A DNA stretch of 64,000 bases from Pseudoalteromonas haloplanktis ATCC 14393 (GTDB lineage Bacteria; Pseudomonadota; Gammaproteobacteria; Enterobacterales; Alteromonadaceae): assembly GCF_000238355.1 (NCBI RefSeq), contig NZ_AHCA01000009.1:124001-188000 (forward strand), given 5' to 3'. This document shows positions 9,365 to 17,541 of the stretch, in pieces. The notes beneath the pieces are model-generated. The model was not told the DNA's origin, made no database searches, and saw nothing but the letters and a program-made list of their open reading frames with translations. Both the position numbers and the translations under genes were made by a program. Every line of letters starts with the position of its first letter. Positions within the stretch are counted from its first letter, which is position 1.

Positions 9365-10756
9365 TTACTGATCTAGTAACGCGATTTCTTGTTTTATTTT
9401 ACTGATTTTTTTATAAAATGGCTTATTTTTACGCACTGTTTCAGATAAGTTCGATAACGCCTGTTGCGCACTTTTTAAATTATCATAGCTACCATAAGTG
9501 ACTAGCCACCACACTTTGCCATTTCGCCTTGTCTGGTAAACTTTAGCAAGTGACTGCAAGCCTTGCTCAACCACATACTGCTCGGCAACGGCCTGTTGAG
9601 TTACCGCTAGTAGCTGGATCACAAGCTGCTCATCGGCCTGCTGTAAATACCAGCCATTATCAACTGGCAAATCTGCTGCGCGACTCGCTTTCGAGTCAAC
9701 ATCATCGGCTAGACTCGCAATAACATCAACTGGCTCTGCTGCAGGCGCTAAACTATCGAATATTGCCGCAACATTGTTCTCTTTATCTAAACTTTCTTTA
9801 GTTAAGCTGTCTTGGGCAGGTTTTTTCTGTTCAAGGTTGTCTTGAGAAGGATTTTCCTTCGACTGCTCTCCCTGTTCTGACTGAGTTTGTTGCTCGGCTA
9901 ATTCAGCATCAGTAAGGTTTACTGCTGAAGAACTCGTTGCTAATGCAGGCTCTGCAACTGGTTGCTTTAAGGTGGCCACTGGAATCGCTGTCGACACCGA
10001 ACTGTCTGGTTGTTGCTGATAAAAATCTTGCCACCAACGGGTCATATCCGATTGATATAAAAAACCAATGATCAACAGCATTATAATTACCAACAGCGCA
10101 ATCAAGTGTAAACGCCAAGATACTTTATCTGCTACTGCTACTTTTGCAGTATGTTGCGTAGGCTGCCATGCTAATAATAGGCTCGGGTTACCATGCGCTT
10201 CTTGCAAAAAGGTTTGAAAAACAGGATCTTCATCATATGGTAAATCAGGAAAATAACACTGCATTAACTGCTTACTTTCAGCAATAGACAAGGGCTCTAA
10301 ATGAAGTTCAACGGCTTTATTAAATTGCCCTACCGATTGCGATGCCAATAAAATATAAAGCGTTGTTGGGCTGTGCTGAGCAAGTATTGTTAGTTCTTGC
10401 ACCATTTCTTCAGACAAATGCCGACCACCATCTAGCACCCACAAGCAAGAGCCACAGTCTTGCTGTTTTGCTAATTGGTAAAAGTTCTCTGACAAACTTA
10501 GATTTTGATCAATCAATGGCGAGCGAAAGCTTTGTTCAAGTAGCTCAGACATTAACTGGCTATCTGTCATGCGGGCATGTAACTGCACAAATGATTTATT
10601 AAAATCACTATATTTATCAGTGATAAAGGTTTCTAGAAGGTAACTTTTACCAAGCCCTGAAGGGCCTAATAAGACAATGAGATTTTGCCCATATTCAAAC
10701 TGTAGGGCAATCCGATCAACCAAAGCCGCACGGCTAGGTAAGATTTGCGATTGCAT
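9365..10756 (-). CDS. damX: DamX-like protein: AAA-type ATPase, membrane helix, SPOR domain
   Basis: Cell-division associated protein, 463 residues. The N-terminal cytoplasmic domain carries an intact Walker A, GPSGLGKS (31-38), and an AAA-like WVLDGGRHLSEE segment. A membrane helix lies at about 207-226 (LIALLVIIMLLIIGFLY). An acidic, Gln/Ser-rich periplasmic linker runs to about 370, followed by a C-terminal SPOR domain (about 375-455) that binds denuded septal peptidoglycan. Its ATG overlaps the aroB stop by one base (TAATG). Position between aroB and dam supports the name. The ATPase module resembles GspA/ExeA-type proteins. Confidence 0.88.
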   Translation of the reverse strand: MQSQILPSRAALVDRIALQFEYGQNLIVLLGPSGLGKSYLLETFITDKYSDFNKSFVQLHARMTDSQLMSELLEQSFRSPLIDQNLSLSENFYQLAKQQDCGSCLWVLDGGRHLSEEMVQELTILAQHSPTTLYILLASQSVGQFNKAVELHLEPLSIAESKQLMQCYFPDLPYDEDPVFQTFLQEAHGNPSLLLAWQPTQHTAKVAVADKVSWRLHLIALLVIIMLLIIGFLYQSDMTRWWQDFYQQQPDSSVSTAIPVATLKQPVAEPALATSSSAVNLTDAELAEQQTQSEQGEQSKENPSQDNLEQKKPAQDSLTKESLDKENNVAAIFDSLAPAAEPVDVIASLADDVDSKASRAADLPVDNGWYLQQADEQLVIQLLAVTQQAVAEQYVVEQGLQSLAKVYQTRRNGKVWWLVTYGSYDNLKSAQQALSNLSETVRKNKPFYKKISKIKQEIALLDQ

Positions 10757-11826
10757 TAGCGCCCTATTAAATCTCTAACCTGTTGATCAGAGACGTCATC
10801 AACCAGCGCACATTGGCCAAACTCAGTAGGAAGAATAAAACGAATTGTACCTTTTTTATTCTTTTTATCTTTACGCATGTGATGTAAAAAGTGTTCGCTG
10901 TTCATCACATCAGGAATATCACACGGTAGGTTGTACTGTGCAATTAATGTCACAATTCTTGATACTTGTTCCACAGTTAAATCTCCACGAGTATGTGCAA
11001 GTTTTGCAGCTAATACCATGCCGGTTGCCACCGCTTCACCATGTAACCATTGCCCATAACCCATTTGCGCTTCAATAGCGTGTGCAAATGTATGCCCTAA
11101 ATTCAGCAAAGCACGTAGGCCCGCTTCTTTTTCATCTTGAGCAACGATCAGAGCTTTAATTTCACAACAACGGAAGATCACGTGCTGGATAGTTTCTTCA
11201 TTCAAAGCCTGTAACTGCGCGATGTTAGTTTCAAGAAAACTAAATAACTCAGTATCGTAAATTAAGCCATATTTAATAACTTCAGCCATACCAGCTGCAA
11301 ACTCACGAGCAGGGAGTGTATGCAGTGATTGCGTATCGATAAAAACCGCTTGAGGCTGATAAAACGCCCCTATCATGTTTTTACCTAAAGGATGATTAAC
11401 TGCCGTTTTTCCACCAACAGAAGAGTCAACTTGTGATAGCAATGTAGTAGGTACTTGAATAAATGGTACGCCGCGTTGATAGCAAGCCGCCACAAAACCG
11501 GTTAGATCACCAACAACACCGCCACCTAAGGCAATTAAACAGGTATCTCTACCGCAGTTGTTTTCAAGTAAAAATGCTGAAATTTTCTCAAACCATTCCA
11601 GTGATTTATATTGCTCACCATCAGGAATAATAAAACTTAGTGGATTTAAATCAGCTAACAACGCCATTGCATCACTTAGGTATAAAGGTGCAATGGTGTC
11701 ATTAGTGATAATGATAGGCCGACAATCACCAATATGATGACGTAGCCTGTCAGTCTGTTGAAGTGCAGATTTTCCAATATAAATAGGATAACTTCGCTCG
11801 TCTAAATTAACTGTTAATTCAAGCAT
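10756..11826 (-). CDS. aroB: 3-dehydroquinate synthase
   Basis: Second step of the shikimate pathway: DAHP to 3-dehydroquinate, NAD- and divalent metal-dependent. 356 residues, normal length. Visible are PDGEQYKSLE, GGGVVGDLTGFVAACYQRGV (NAD-binding glycine loop), TTLLSQVDSSVGGKTAVNH and the metal-ligand stretch LNLGHTFAHAIE...LHGEAVATGM. 25 bp after aroK; its stop overlaps the damX start. Confidence 0.97.
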   Translation of the reverse strand: MLELTVNLDERSYPIYIGKSALQQTDRLRHHIGDCRPIIITNDTIAPLYLSDAMALLADLNPLSFIIPDGEQYKSLEWFEKISAFLLENNCGRDTCLIALGGGVVGDLTGFVAACYQRGVPFIQVPTTLLSQVDSSVGGKTAVNHPLGKNMIGAFYQPQAVFIDTQSLHTLPAREFAAGMAEVIKYGLIYDTELFSFLETNIAQLQALNEETIQHVIFRCCEIKALIVAQDEKEAGLRALLNLGHTFAHAIEAQMGYGQWLHGEAVATGMVLAAKLAHTRGDLTVEQVSRIVTLIAQYNLPCDIPDVMNSEHFLHHMRKDKKNKKGTIRFILPTEFGQCALVDDVSDQQVRDLIGR

Positions 11827-11851
11827 TGCTAGTATCCTTTCTTATTGGTAT

Positions 11852-12370
11852 TTAAAAATCTAATTTCTCAATGATTTGATTAGCAACAACTTTAGCGCTT
11901 TGCTCATCAGTGCGTACAGTAAAATCAGCCACTTCTTTATACAGCGGTTCGCGTTCTTCAGCTAAGCGCTCTAAAACATCACGAGGTGCTTCTTCTGTTT
12001 GCAGTAATGGGCGACGCTTGTCGCGCTGCGTACGTGCAACTTGCTTTTCGATTGGTGTCTCAAGGTATACCACGATACCACGAGCCGAAAGCTTATTTCG
12101 TACTTCTTTACTCATCACTGAGCCACCACCTGTTGCAAGTACAATACCTTGCATTTCAGTTAGGTCGCCAATGACAGATTCTTCACGAAGTCGAAAGCCT
12201 TCTTCACCTTCAAGATCAAACACCCAGGCAATATCAGCACCAGTGCGGCGTTCGATTTCTTGATCAGAATCGACGAATTCAAGGTGCAATTGGTCTGCAA
12301 TGTGACGACCAATTGTGCTTTTGCCAGCCCCCATAGGGCCAACTAGAAATATATTACGTTTTTCAGCCAT
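11852..12370 (-). CDS. aroK: Shikimate kinase
   Basis: Phosphorylates shikimate at O3. 172 residues. P-loop [15 protein letters not shown] near the N-terminus, shikimate-binding DSDQEIE and FRLREE, GGGSV, and the lid [11 protein letters not shown]. First gene of the aroKB-damX-dam segment. A weak hairpin separates it from pilQ, so it probably has its own promoter in the 184-bp gap. Confidence 0.97.
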   Translation of the reverse strand: MAEKRNIFLVGPMGAGKSTIGRHIADQLHLEFVDSDQEIERRTGADIAWVFDLEGEEGFRLREESVIGDLTEMQGIVLATGGGSVMSKEVRNKLSARGIVVYLETPIEKQVARTQRDKRRPLLQTEEAPRDVLERLAEEREPLYKEVADFTVRTDEQSAKVVANQIIEKLDF

Positions 12371-12489
12371 ATCTTTTAGTACAAACGAACTCTAAAATTT
12401 GAAATAAAACCCCGCCTAACGACCTGGCCCCAAAATTAAGGAGGGGATTATCTCAGTAATTGATTGGGTATTTCAAGTCAATTAGAACA

Positions 12490-12531
12490 AAAAGCCAATT
12501 AACGAGCAATTAAAGTCAATAATTGCCCGTT
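12490..12531 (-). terminator. Probable terminator after pilQ
   Basis: Inverted repeat AACGAGCAATTA (12501-12512) / TAATTGCCCGTT (12520-12531), 11 of 12 positions pairing. On the minus strand it is followed by AATTGGCTTTTTG, a T-run a few bases late. It lies 24 bp past the pilQ stop. Weaker than the other terminators here. Confidence 0.5.
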
Positions 12532-12554
12532 GTGTAAGAATAAATCAGTGAAAA

Positions 12555-14639
12555 TTACTCTATTTGGATTTTCGGAGTAACGAAAATCAGCAATTCCTTC
12601 TTTTCATTAAACTCACTTGTGCTTCTAAACAGCACTCCTAGGTAAGGAACATCACCTAATAATGGTACTTTTTTAACTGAGTTAATGATTTGCTGCTGGA
12701 ATATACCACCAAGTACCACTGTTTGACCATTCTCAACCAAAACTTGGGTTTGAATTTCTTGGGTATCAATTGCAACAGCAGGTCCTGTTCCTGTTTGCAC
12801 TGTATCACCTCGGGTATCTTGAGTAATGATCAAGTCCAGAATCACTTTATTATCTGGGGTAATATGCGGTGTAACTTCAAGACTTAACACAGCCTTTTTA
12901 AAGCTTACCGTGGTTGCCCCACTTGAAGCAGATTCAACGTACGGGATCTCAGTACCTTGCTCAATACGTGCTTTTTTCTGATTAGCGGTAGTGATCCGCG
13001 GACTCGCAATAATCTCACCGCGGTTTTCCTCTTCCAACGCCGTTAACTCTAAATCAAGTAACGTACCATTAGCTAACTTAGCAACGTGCATCCCAATGCT
13101 GCCAGCAGCCCCGGTAATTGGCAAGTTAACATTAAGGCGATCAGAAATACTTGGAATAGTGCCGTTAGAAATCGTGTTCGCGCCTTCTAGTGTCCCCGAG
13201 ATACCATCAGTGCCTTGTTGATCGCTAAAGCCCCAACGTACACCGAGATCCTCTTTCACGTTGTCGCGTACAGTCACCATTCGTGCTTCAATAACAACTT
13301 GTCGTACTGCTATGTCTAGGGTCTCAACCATACGGCGCACACTTTCAATACTTTTTGCAGTATCTTTAATCAGTAAGGTATTGGTACGTCTATCAACTGA
13401 CACGCTACCACGTACACTAATGATGCTGTTAGTATCTGTTTTTAGTAAATCAGCAAACTCTTCCGCTTTTGCATAATTCAAACGAATGTATTCACTGTAA
13501 AGCGGCTCTAAATCTTCAACTTGCTGCTTGGCTTTAAGCTCTTTAGCTTCACGAGCCGCCAGTTCCTCAGAAGGTGCCACCATTAAAATAGATCCATCCA
13601 TGCGTTTATCAAGGCCTTTAACACGCAATACCACGTCAAGTGCTTGATCCCACGGCACACCGTCTAAACGCAAAGTGATGTTACCATTGACCGAGTCACT
13701 GGTTACTAAGTTAAAGTCGTTATAACCGGCAATGATCTGCAATACCGCACGAACAGAAATGTCTTGGAAGTTTAAGGTCATAGGGCGACCTTGGTACTCT
13801 TTGCCACCTTCTAGGTAAGAACGCTGTGAGTCATCTTTTTCAACTGTTAAAGTTAAAATATTTTCTATTTGCTGATAAGTAAATTTAAACGCGCTATTAG
13901 GGCTTATTACCACCCGACTCATATTCTCTTCTTTAAATGTCTCAATTGAACTCACTACTGTGCCAAAGTCGAGCACATCTAGTTCATACAATAAGTCATC
14001 TAAAATATCGGTATGGTGAAACTCAGCAATTATTTTCCCACCACTTTCATGCACATCAATCGCAGCTTGGGTATCTTGTAAAAATACTAATACTCGCGCT
14101 TCACCTTTTTCACCACGACGAAAATCAATCGACTGAATTGAATTTATATAATGACTCGCCTCAGCTTGAGTTGTGCTATTACCCGCTTGTGCTGTGAGTG
14201 GGTTATCAGATACATGTAATGAAACAAGGTTATTATTAACAGATGTTTGGTAAATTTTTAAACGCTCTAAGTGCACAGTAACGATTAAAGTACCATCCGT
14301 AGTCACACTACTCACATTTTCAATGCCAGCTTGATTAATTGCTACATCGGCCAAACCTTGCTCAACATCGGCTGCGTTAAAACGCATTTCAATGCGGGCA
14401 GGGTTATTGAAAACCTGAACCTTTGGCTCTGTCGTCAACTCTTCATCAAAGACTAGCTGTAACTGTGTTTCTCCAGCCATGAGTGGGTTATAACGAATGT
14501 CATACAGCAGCGGTGTCGCTATTGCTGATTGCGTGATAAAAAGGGCAATAACAACAAACAAAGCCTGTTGAATGCGATTACTCCACGATACTCCCTTATG
14601 CATTTTAATTTTACCTTTTTTATTTTCAACTAGTGCCAT
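12555..14639 (-). CDS. pilQ: Type IV pilus secretin PilQ
   Basis: Outer-membrane secretin through which the type IV pilus passes. 694 residues: signal peptide (about 21-42, ALFVVIALFITQSAIA), AMIN-type domains (about 45-270), an STN-like/N0 domain (NLVTSDSVNGNITLRLDGV), an N1 domain with SVDRRTNTLLIKDT, then the secretin barrel (VVIEARMVTVRDN to the end, with VPLLGDVPYLGVLFRS). The chosen ATG overlaps pilP by 14 bp with SD GAGG; an ATG 12 codons later is also possible. Last gene of pilMNOPQ. Confidence 0.96.
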   Translation of the reverse strand: MALVENKKGKIKMHKGVSWSNRIQQALFVVIALFITQSAIATPLLYDIRYNPLMAGETQLQLVFDEELTTEPKVQVFNNPARIEMRFNAADVEQGLADVAINQAGIENVSSVTTDGTLIVTVHLERLKIYQTSVNNNLVSLHVSDNPLTAQAGNSTTQAEASHYINSIQSIDFRRGEKGEARVLVFLQDTQAAIDVHESGGKIIAEFHHTDILDDLLYELDVLDFGTVVSSIETFKEENMSRVVISPNSAFKFTYQQIENILTLTVEKDDSQRSYLEGGKEYQGRPMTLNFQDISVRAVLQIIAGYNDFNLVTSDSVNGNITLRLDGVPWDQALDVVLRVKGLDKRMDGSILMVAPSEELAAREAKELKAKQQVEDLEPLYSEYIRLNYAKAEEFADLLKTDTNSIISVRGSVSVDRRTNTLLIKDTAKSIESVRRMVETLDIAVRQVVIEARMVTVRDNVKEDLGVRWGFSDQQGTDGISGTLEGANTISNGTIPSISDRLNVNLPITGAAGSIGMHVAKLANGTLLDLELTALEEENRGEIIASPRITTANQKKARIEQGTEIPYVESASSGATTVSFKKAVLSLEVTPHITPDNKVILDLIITQDTRGDTVQTGTGPAVAIDTQEIQTQVLVENGQTVVLGGIFQQQIINSVKKVPLLGDVPYLGVLFRSTSEFNEKKELLIFVTPKIQIE

Positions 14640-15162
14640 TGGAGCTCGCCTCTAACATTTCAAGCTTTGTCAGGCGCTCTTTCCAACAACCAGACCCATC
14701 GGGAATTAATTCTAACAATTCTATATAATCACTTTTTACTTGCTGTACAACGCCATGGTACAAACCAACATGATTGCCCACAGTGACTCGGTGCAAGGTG
14801 TCATCCGCTGCTTTTATTAATGCCCACGTTTGTCCATCCGATCCTAAGGTGCCCTTCATCGCTAAATTATCCAATGGATACTTTTCTAATACCTCGCGTG
14901 GACGTTCAGGATCAGGGTGTAAGCAATTTTTTACTTGGATCATGTTATTTTGAATAATTTCGGGTTGTGGCGCAACAAAAGGACTACGCAATTGCTGTGC
15001 ATTGTATTCAAAATGTTCAAATTTTGTCAGTTTCGGAATTTCCTCAACTTTAGGCGTTGTACTGGCTTTTACTTGGTCAATAAACTCTTTTTGCTCAGAG
15101 GTGTCATCGTTACATGCACTGAGCAAAGCACTGCTGAGTAAAACAAAAGCTAATTTTTTCAT
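14626..15162 (-). CDS. pilP: Type IV pilus lipoprotein PilP
   Basis: Inner-membrane lipoprotein linking the PilMNO platform to PilQ. 178 residues with lipobox LLSAC, Cys17 being the lipidation site. The body includes QLRSPFVAPQPE and the PilP beta-fold region YPLDNLAMKGTLGSDGQTWALIK and VTVGNHVG. It overlaps pilO by 4 bp upstream and pilQ by 14 bp downstream, so the operon is tightly coupled. Confidence 0.95.
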   Translation of the reverse strand: MKKLAFVLLSSALLSACNDDTSEQKEFIDQVKASTTPKVEEIPKLTKFEHFEYNAQQLRSPFVAPQPEIIQNNMIQVKNCLHPDPERPREVLEKYPLDNLAMKGTLGSDGQTWALIKAADDTLHRVTVGNHVGLYHGVVQQVKSDYIELLELIPDGSGCWKERLTKLEMLEASSNGTS

Positions 15163-15779
15163 TTTTTAGCTCCTACTTTCTTCACGCCGCCTTCATAGCG
15201 GTAAGTTTTAGCGACCACACTAAATGTCAACTTACCGGAATCCGAACTATTAATTGAAAAATCATGCAAGCTAACAATACGTGGCAATTGCGCTACTTTA
15301 CCAACAAAATCACCAAACTCATGATAACTGCCTATCACTTCAATTTTGATCGGTAATTCAGTATAAAACTCTTTTTCAACTTCAGGTAACCAGCCAATTT
15401 TAAGAAAAGTTAGACCACTGGTGGTACCTACGTACGATAAATCATCGAGTAAGCCCGGCGTCTCATTAGAAGTGGGTAAGCGTTTTAGTAGTAAAGAGAA
15501 TTTCTCTTCCATCTCAACCATCTGTTGGCGATAGATCTCTAAGTTACTGGCTACTGCATACTTTGCACGGTAGGTGCTGCGTAATTCAACTTCCTTACTA
15601 ACCGCATTGTGGTAACTATCAATTTCATCTGAAACTAATAAGCTATAGCTAAAAAACAGCACTAATGCGGCAACAAAAGTACAGCAAATAACTTTAACTA
15701 CAATTGGCCAATCACCAATATTCTCAAGCTCAATTTCGTTCCATTCAATCTCAGTTAATGCTTTGATATCAAGGTTCAT
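15159..15779 (-). CDS. pilO: Type IV pilus assembly protein PilO
   Basis: Inner-membrane alignment-complex protein that dimerises with PilN. 206 residues: short cytoplasmic N-terminus, one membrane helix (about 29-48, VICCTFVAALVLFFSYSLLV), a periplasmic coiled coil (about 55-100, YRQQMVEMEEKFSLLLKRLP) and a ferredoxin-like domain (LPIKIEVIGSYHEFGDFVGKVA). Overlaps pilN and pilP by 4 bp each. Confidence 0.95.
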   Translation of the reverse strand: MNLDIKALTEIEWNEIELENIGDWPIVVKVICCTFVAALVLFFSYSLLVSDEIDSYHNAVSKEVELRSTYRAKYAVASNLEIYRQQMVEMEEKFSLLLKRLPTSNETPGLLDDLSYVGTTSGLTFLKIGWLPEVEKEFYTELPIKIEVIGSYHEFGDFVGKVAQLPRIVSLHDFSINSSDSGKLTFSVVAKTYRYEGGVKKVGAKK

Positions 15780-16342
15780 TGCTTAACCTCGCCAATTTTA
15801 TCAAACGCTTTTACATAAAATTCCATATTAAAATCACTTAATAAGCGTGACGATTTTTCCCCAGCAACAATACCTTGCATGGTGGGCTTTTCGAGCAAGT
15901 AAGAGTTTTGTACTTCACGAAGCATATTTGAAAGATGGTTGTTAGATTCACTTCGGCCGACCACATGTATCGCACTGCCACGGCGCTCTAACTTAGTTAA
16001 GTAAACACCAGTCGGTACTATTTTGGCTACTTCATCCATGATTTGGGTGCCCAAGTTACGGCTGCTTTGTAGTTCTTCAATTAAACGCATGCGTTGTTGT
16101 AGGTTTTCTTTCTTTTTATCTAATTCACGAATTTCGCTAATGCGGCGATCTAACTGGCTAATTTCAGCTGTAAGATAATTGTTTTTGATATTTTGCCCAT
16201 CACGCAAGTTACCGTAATAAGTACTTAATAAATACATACTCATAAAACTACCAAGTACCACTAAAAACAAAATAGTGGCAAATTTAGTTTGTGATTGTTT
16301 TCGTTGCTGTTCACGCCACGGCAGTAGATTTATATGTGGCAT
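15776..16342 (-). CDS. pilN: Type IV pilus assembly protein PilN
   Basis: 188 residues. The N-terminus MPHINLLPWREQQRK carries the INLLPWR motif that docks onto PilM in the cytoplasm. One membrane helix follows (about 23-42), then a coiled coil and a periplasmic domain (VYLTKLERRGSAIHVVGRSESN). It overlaps pilM by 13 bp and pilO by 4 bp. Confidence 0.96.
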   Translation of the reverse strand: MPHINLLPWREQQRKQSQTKFATILFLVVLGSFMSMYLLSTYYGNLRDGQNIKNNYLTAEISQLDRRISEIRELDKKKENLQQRMRLIEELQSSRNLGTQIMDEVAKIVPTGVYLTKLERRGSAIHVVGRSESNNHLSNMLREVQNSYLLEKPTMQGIVAGEKSSRLLSDFNMEFYVKAFDKIGEVKQ

Positions 16343-17409
16343 GATGAAAAGCTCCTTAATGCCAAACCCGTCGCTATTGCAAATTGAGTACGGTGACGCT
16401 GTAACACATTGCGATCCACATGCGGGGAAATATCCATATTTGCAAACGGTTCTGCCACTATAGTGTGAATACCAAGCTCTTCAATTAGCAGCCTATCTAA
16501 ACCATCTATCATCGCAGTACCGCCAGTAAGTACAATATAATCAATTTGATCTTTGCCACTCGTAGTTAAAAACATCTGCACTGCACGGCGTACTTGTTGT
16601 AACAATGACGTTTGAAACGGCGCCAGTACTTCAAAGGTATAATTAGGGGGTAAATCACCCGTTGTTTTACCAATCTCAGCTTCATCAAAGCTTTTATTAT
16701 AATAGGCCACAATACTGTTAGTGTATTGGTCGCCACCAAATACTTGATCTCGGGTATAAATTGTTTCACCACCGAGGACCACACTAACCAACATCAGCAC
16801 TGCGCCAATATCAACGACCGCCACACATTTGTTAAATGCGTCACTCGGTAATTGTTGATAATAAACATCCATAGTGCGGCTCAAAGCATAGCTTTCCACA
16901 TCAACCACTTTCGCAGTTAAACCGGCTGACTCTAACGCACCTACGCGGGCTTCCACACTTTCAGTACGCGCTGCTGATAACAACACATTCATTTTTGATG
17001 GATCAGCTTCATTTGTACTTAATTTTTCAAAGTCTAGGCTAACTTCGTCTAACGGATAAGGAATAAGACTGTCTGCCTCAATGGCTATTTGCGACTCTAG
17101 TTCTGCATCAGTGAGCGTAACATCCATAAAAATCACTTTTGTGATCACCGTTTGCCCAGACACAGCAACCGCAGCAGACTTAATTGACTTAGGCAATTTA
17201 CGTTTTAGCTTAGTAATAATATTACCAATTGCCTCAATATCTTGAATACTGCGCTCAGCCATAGTGCCTTTTGGCATAGGCTCTATTGCTAACGCCTCAA
17301 GCCGGTAGCCACTGTCCGTTTCATTCAGTAACACTGCTTTTATAGCATGTGAACCGATATCTATCCCTACCATCATCGATGAAGACTTACTCAATAGTTG
17401 ACTTAGCAT
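16330..17409 (-). CDS. pilM: Type IV pilus assembly ATPase-like protein PilM
   Basis: Actin/FtsA-fold cytoplasmic protein that binds the PilN N-terminus. 359 residues with the nucleotide-binding phosphate loop MVGIDIGSHAIKAVLL, a second VVDIGAVLMLV and the adenosine motif VLTGGTAMIDGL. First gene of pilMNOPQ; 132 bp of divergent promoter region separates it from mrcA, the same arrangement as mrcA/hofM in E. coli. Confidence 0.96.
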   Translation of the reverse strand: MLSQLLSKSSSMMVGIDIGSHAIKAVLLNETDSGYRLEALAIEPMPKGTMAERSIQDIEAIGNIITKLKRKLPKSIKSAAVAVSGQTVITKVIFMDVTLTDAELESQIAIEADSLIPYPLDEVSLDFEKLSTNEADPSKMNVLLSAARTESVEARVGALESAGLTAKVVDVESYALSRTMDVYYQQLPSDAFNKCVAVVDIGAVLMLVSVVLGGETIYTRDQVFGGDQYTNSIVAYYNKSFDEAEIGKTTGDLPPNYTFEVLAPFQTSLLQQVRRAVQMFLTTSGKDQIDYIVLTGGTAMIDGLDRLLIEELGIHTIVAEPFANMDISPHVDRNVLQRHRTQFAIATGLALRSFSSCHI

Positions 17410-17541
17410 GTTTGCAACTTGGCCTTTGTTTTAAGAATAAACAAGTTATAATTTTTATATGAAAAAATACTATTCATTTTTTAATCAATATATACTAGCA
17501 GTCTCCGATTCTAATTGGGAGTCCATTTAGGGAAAATATAA

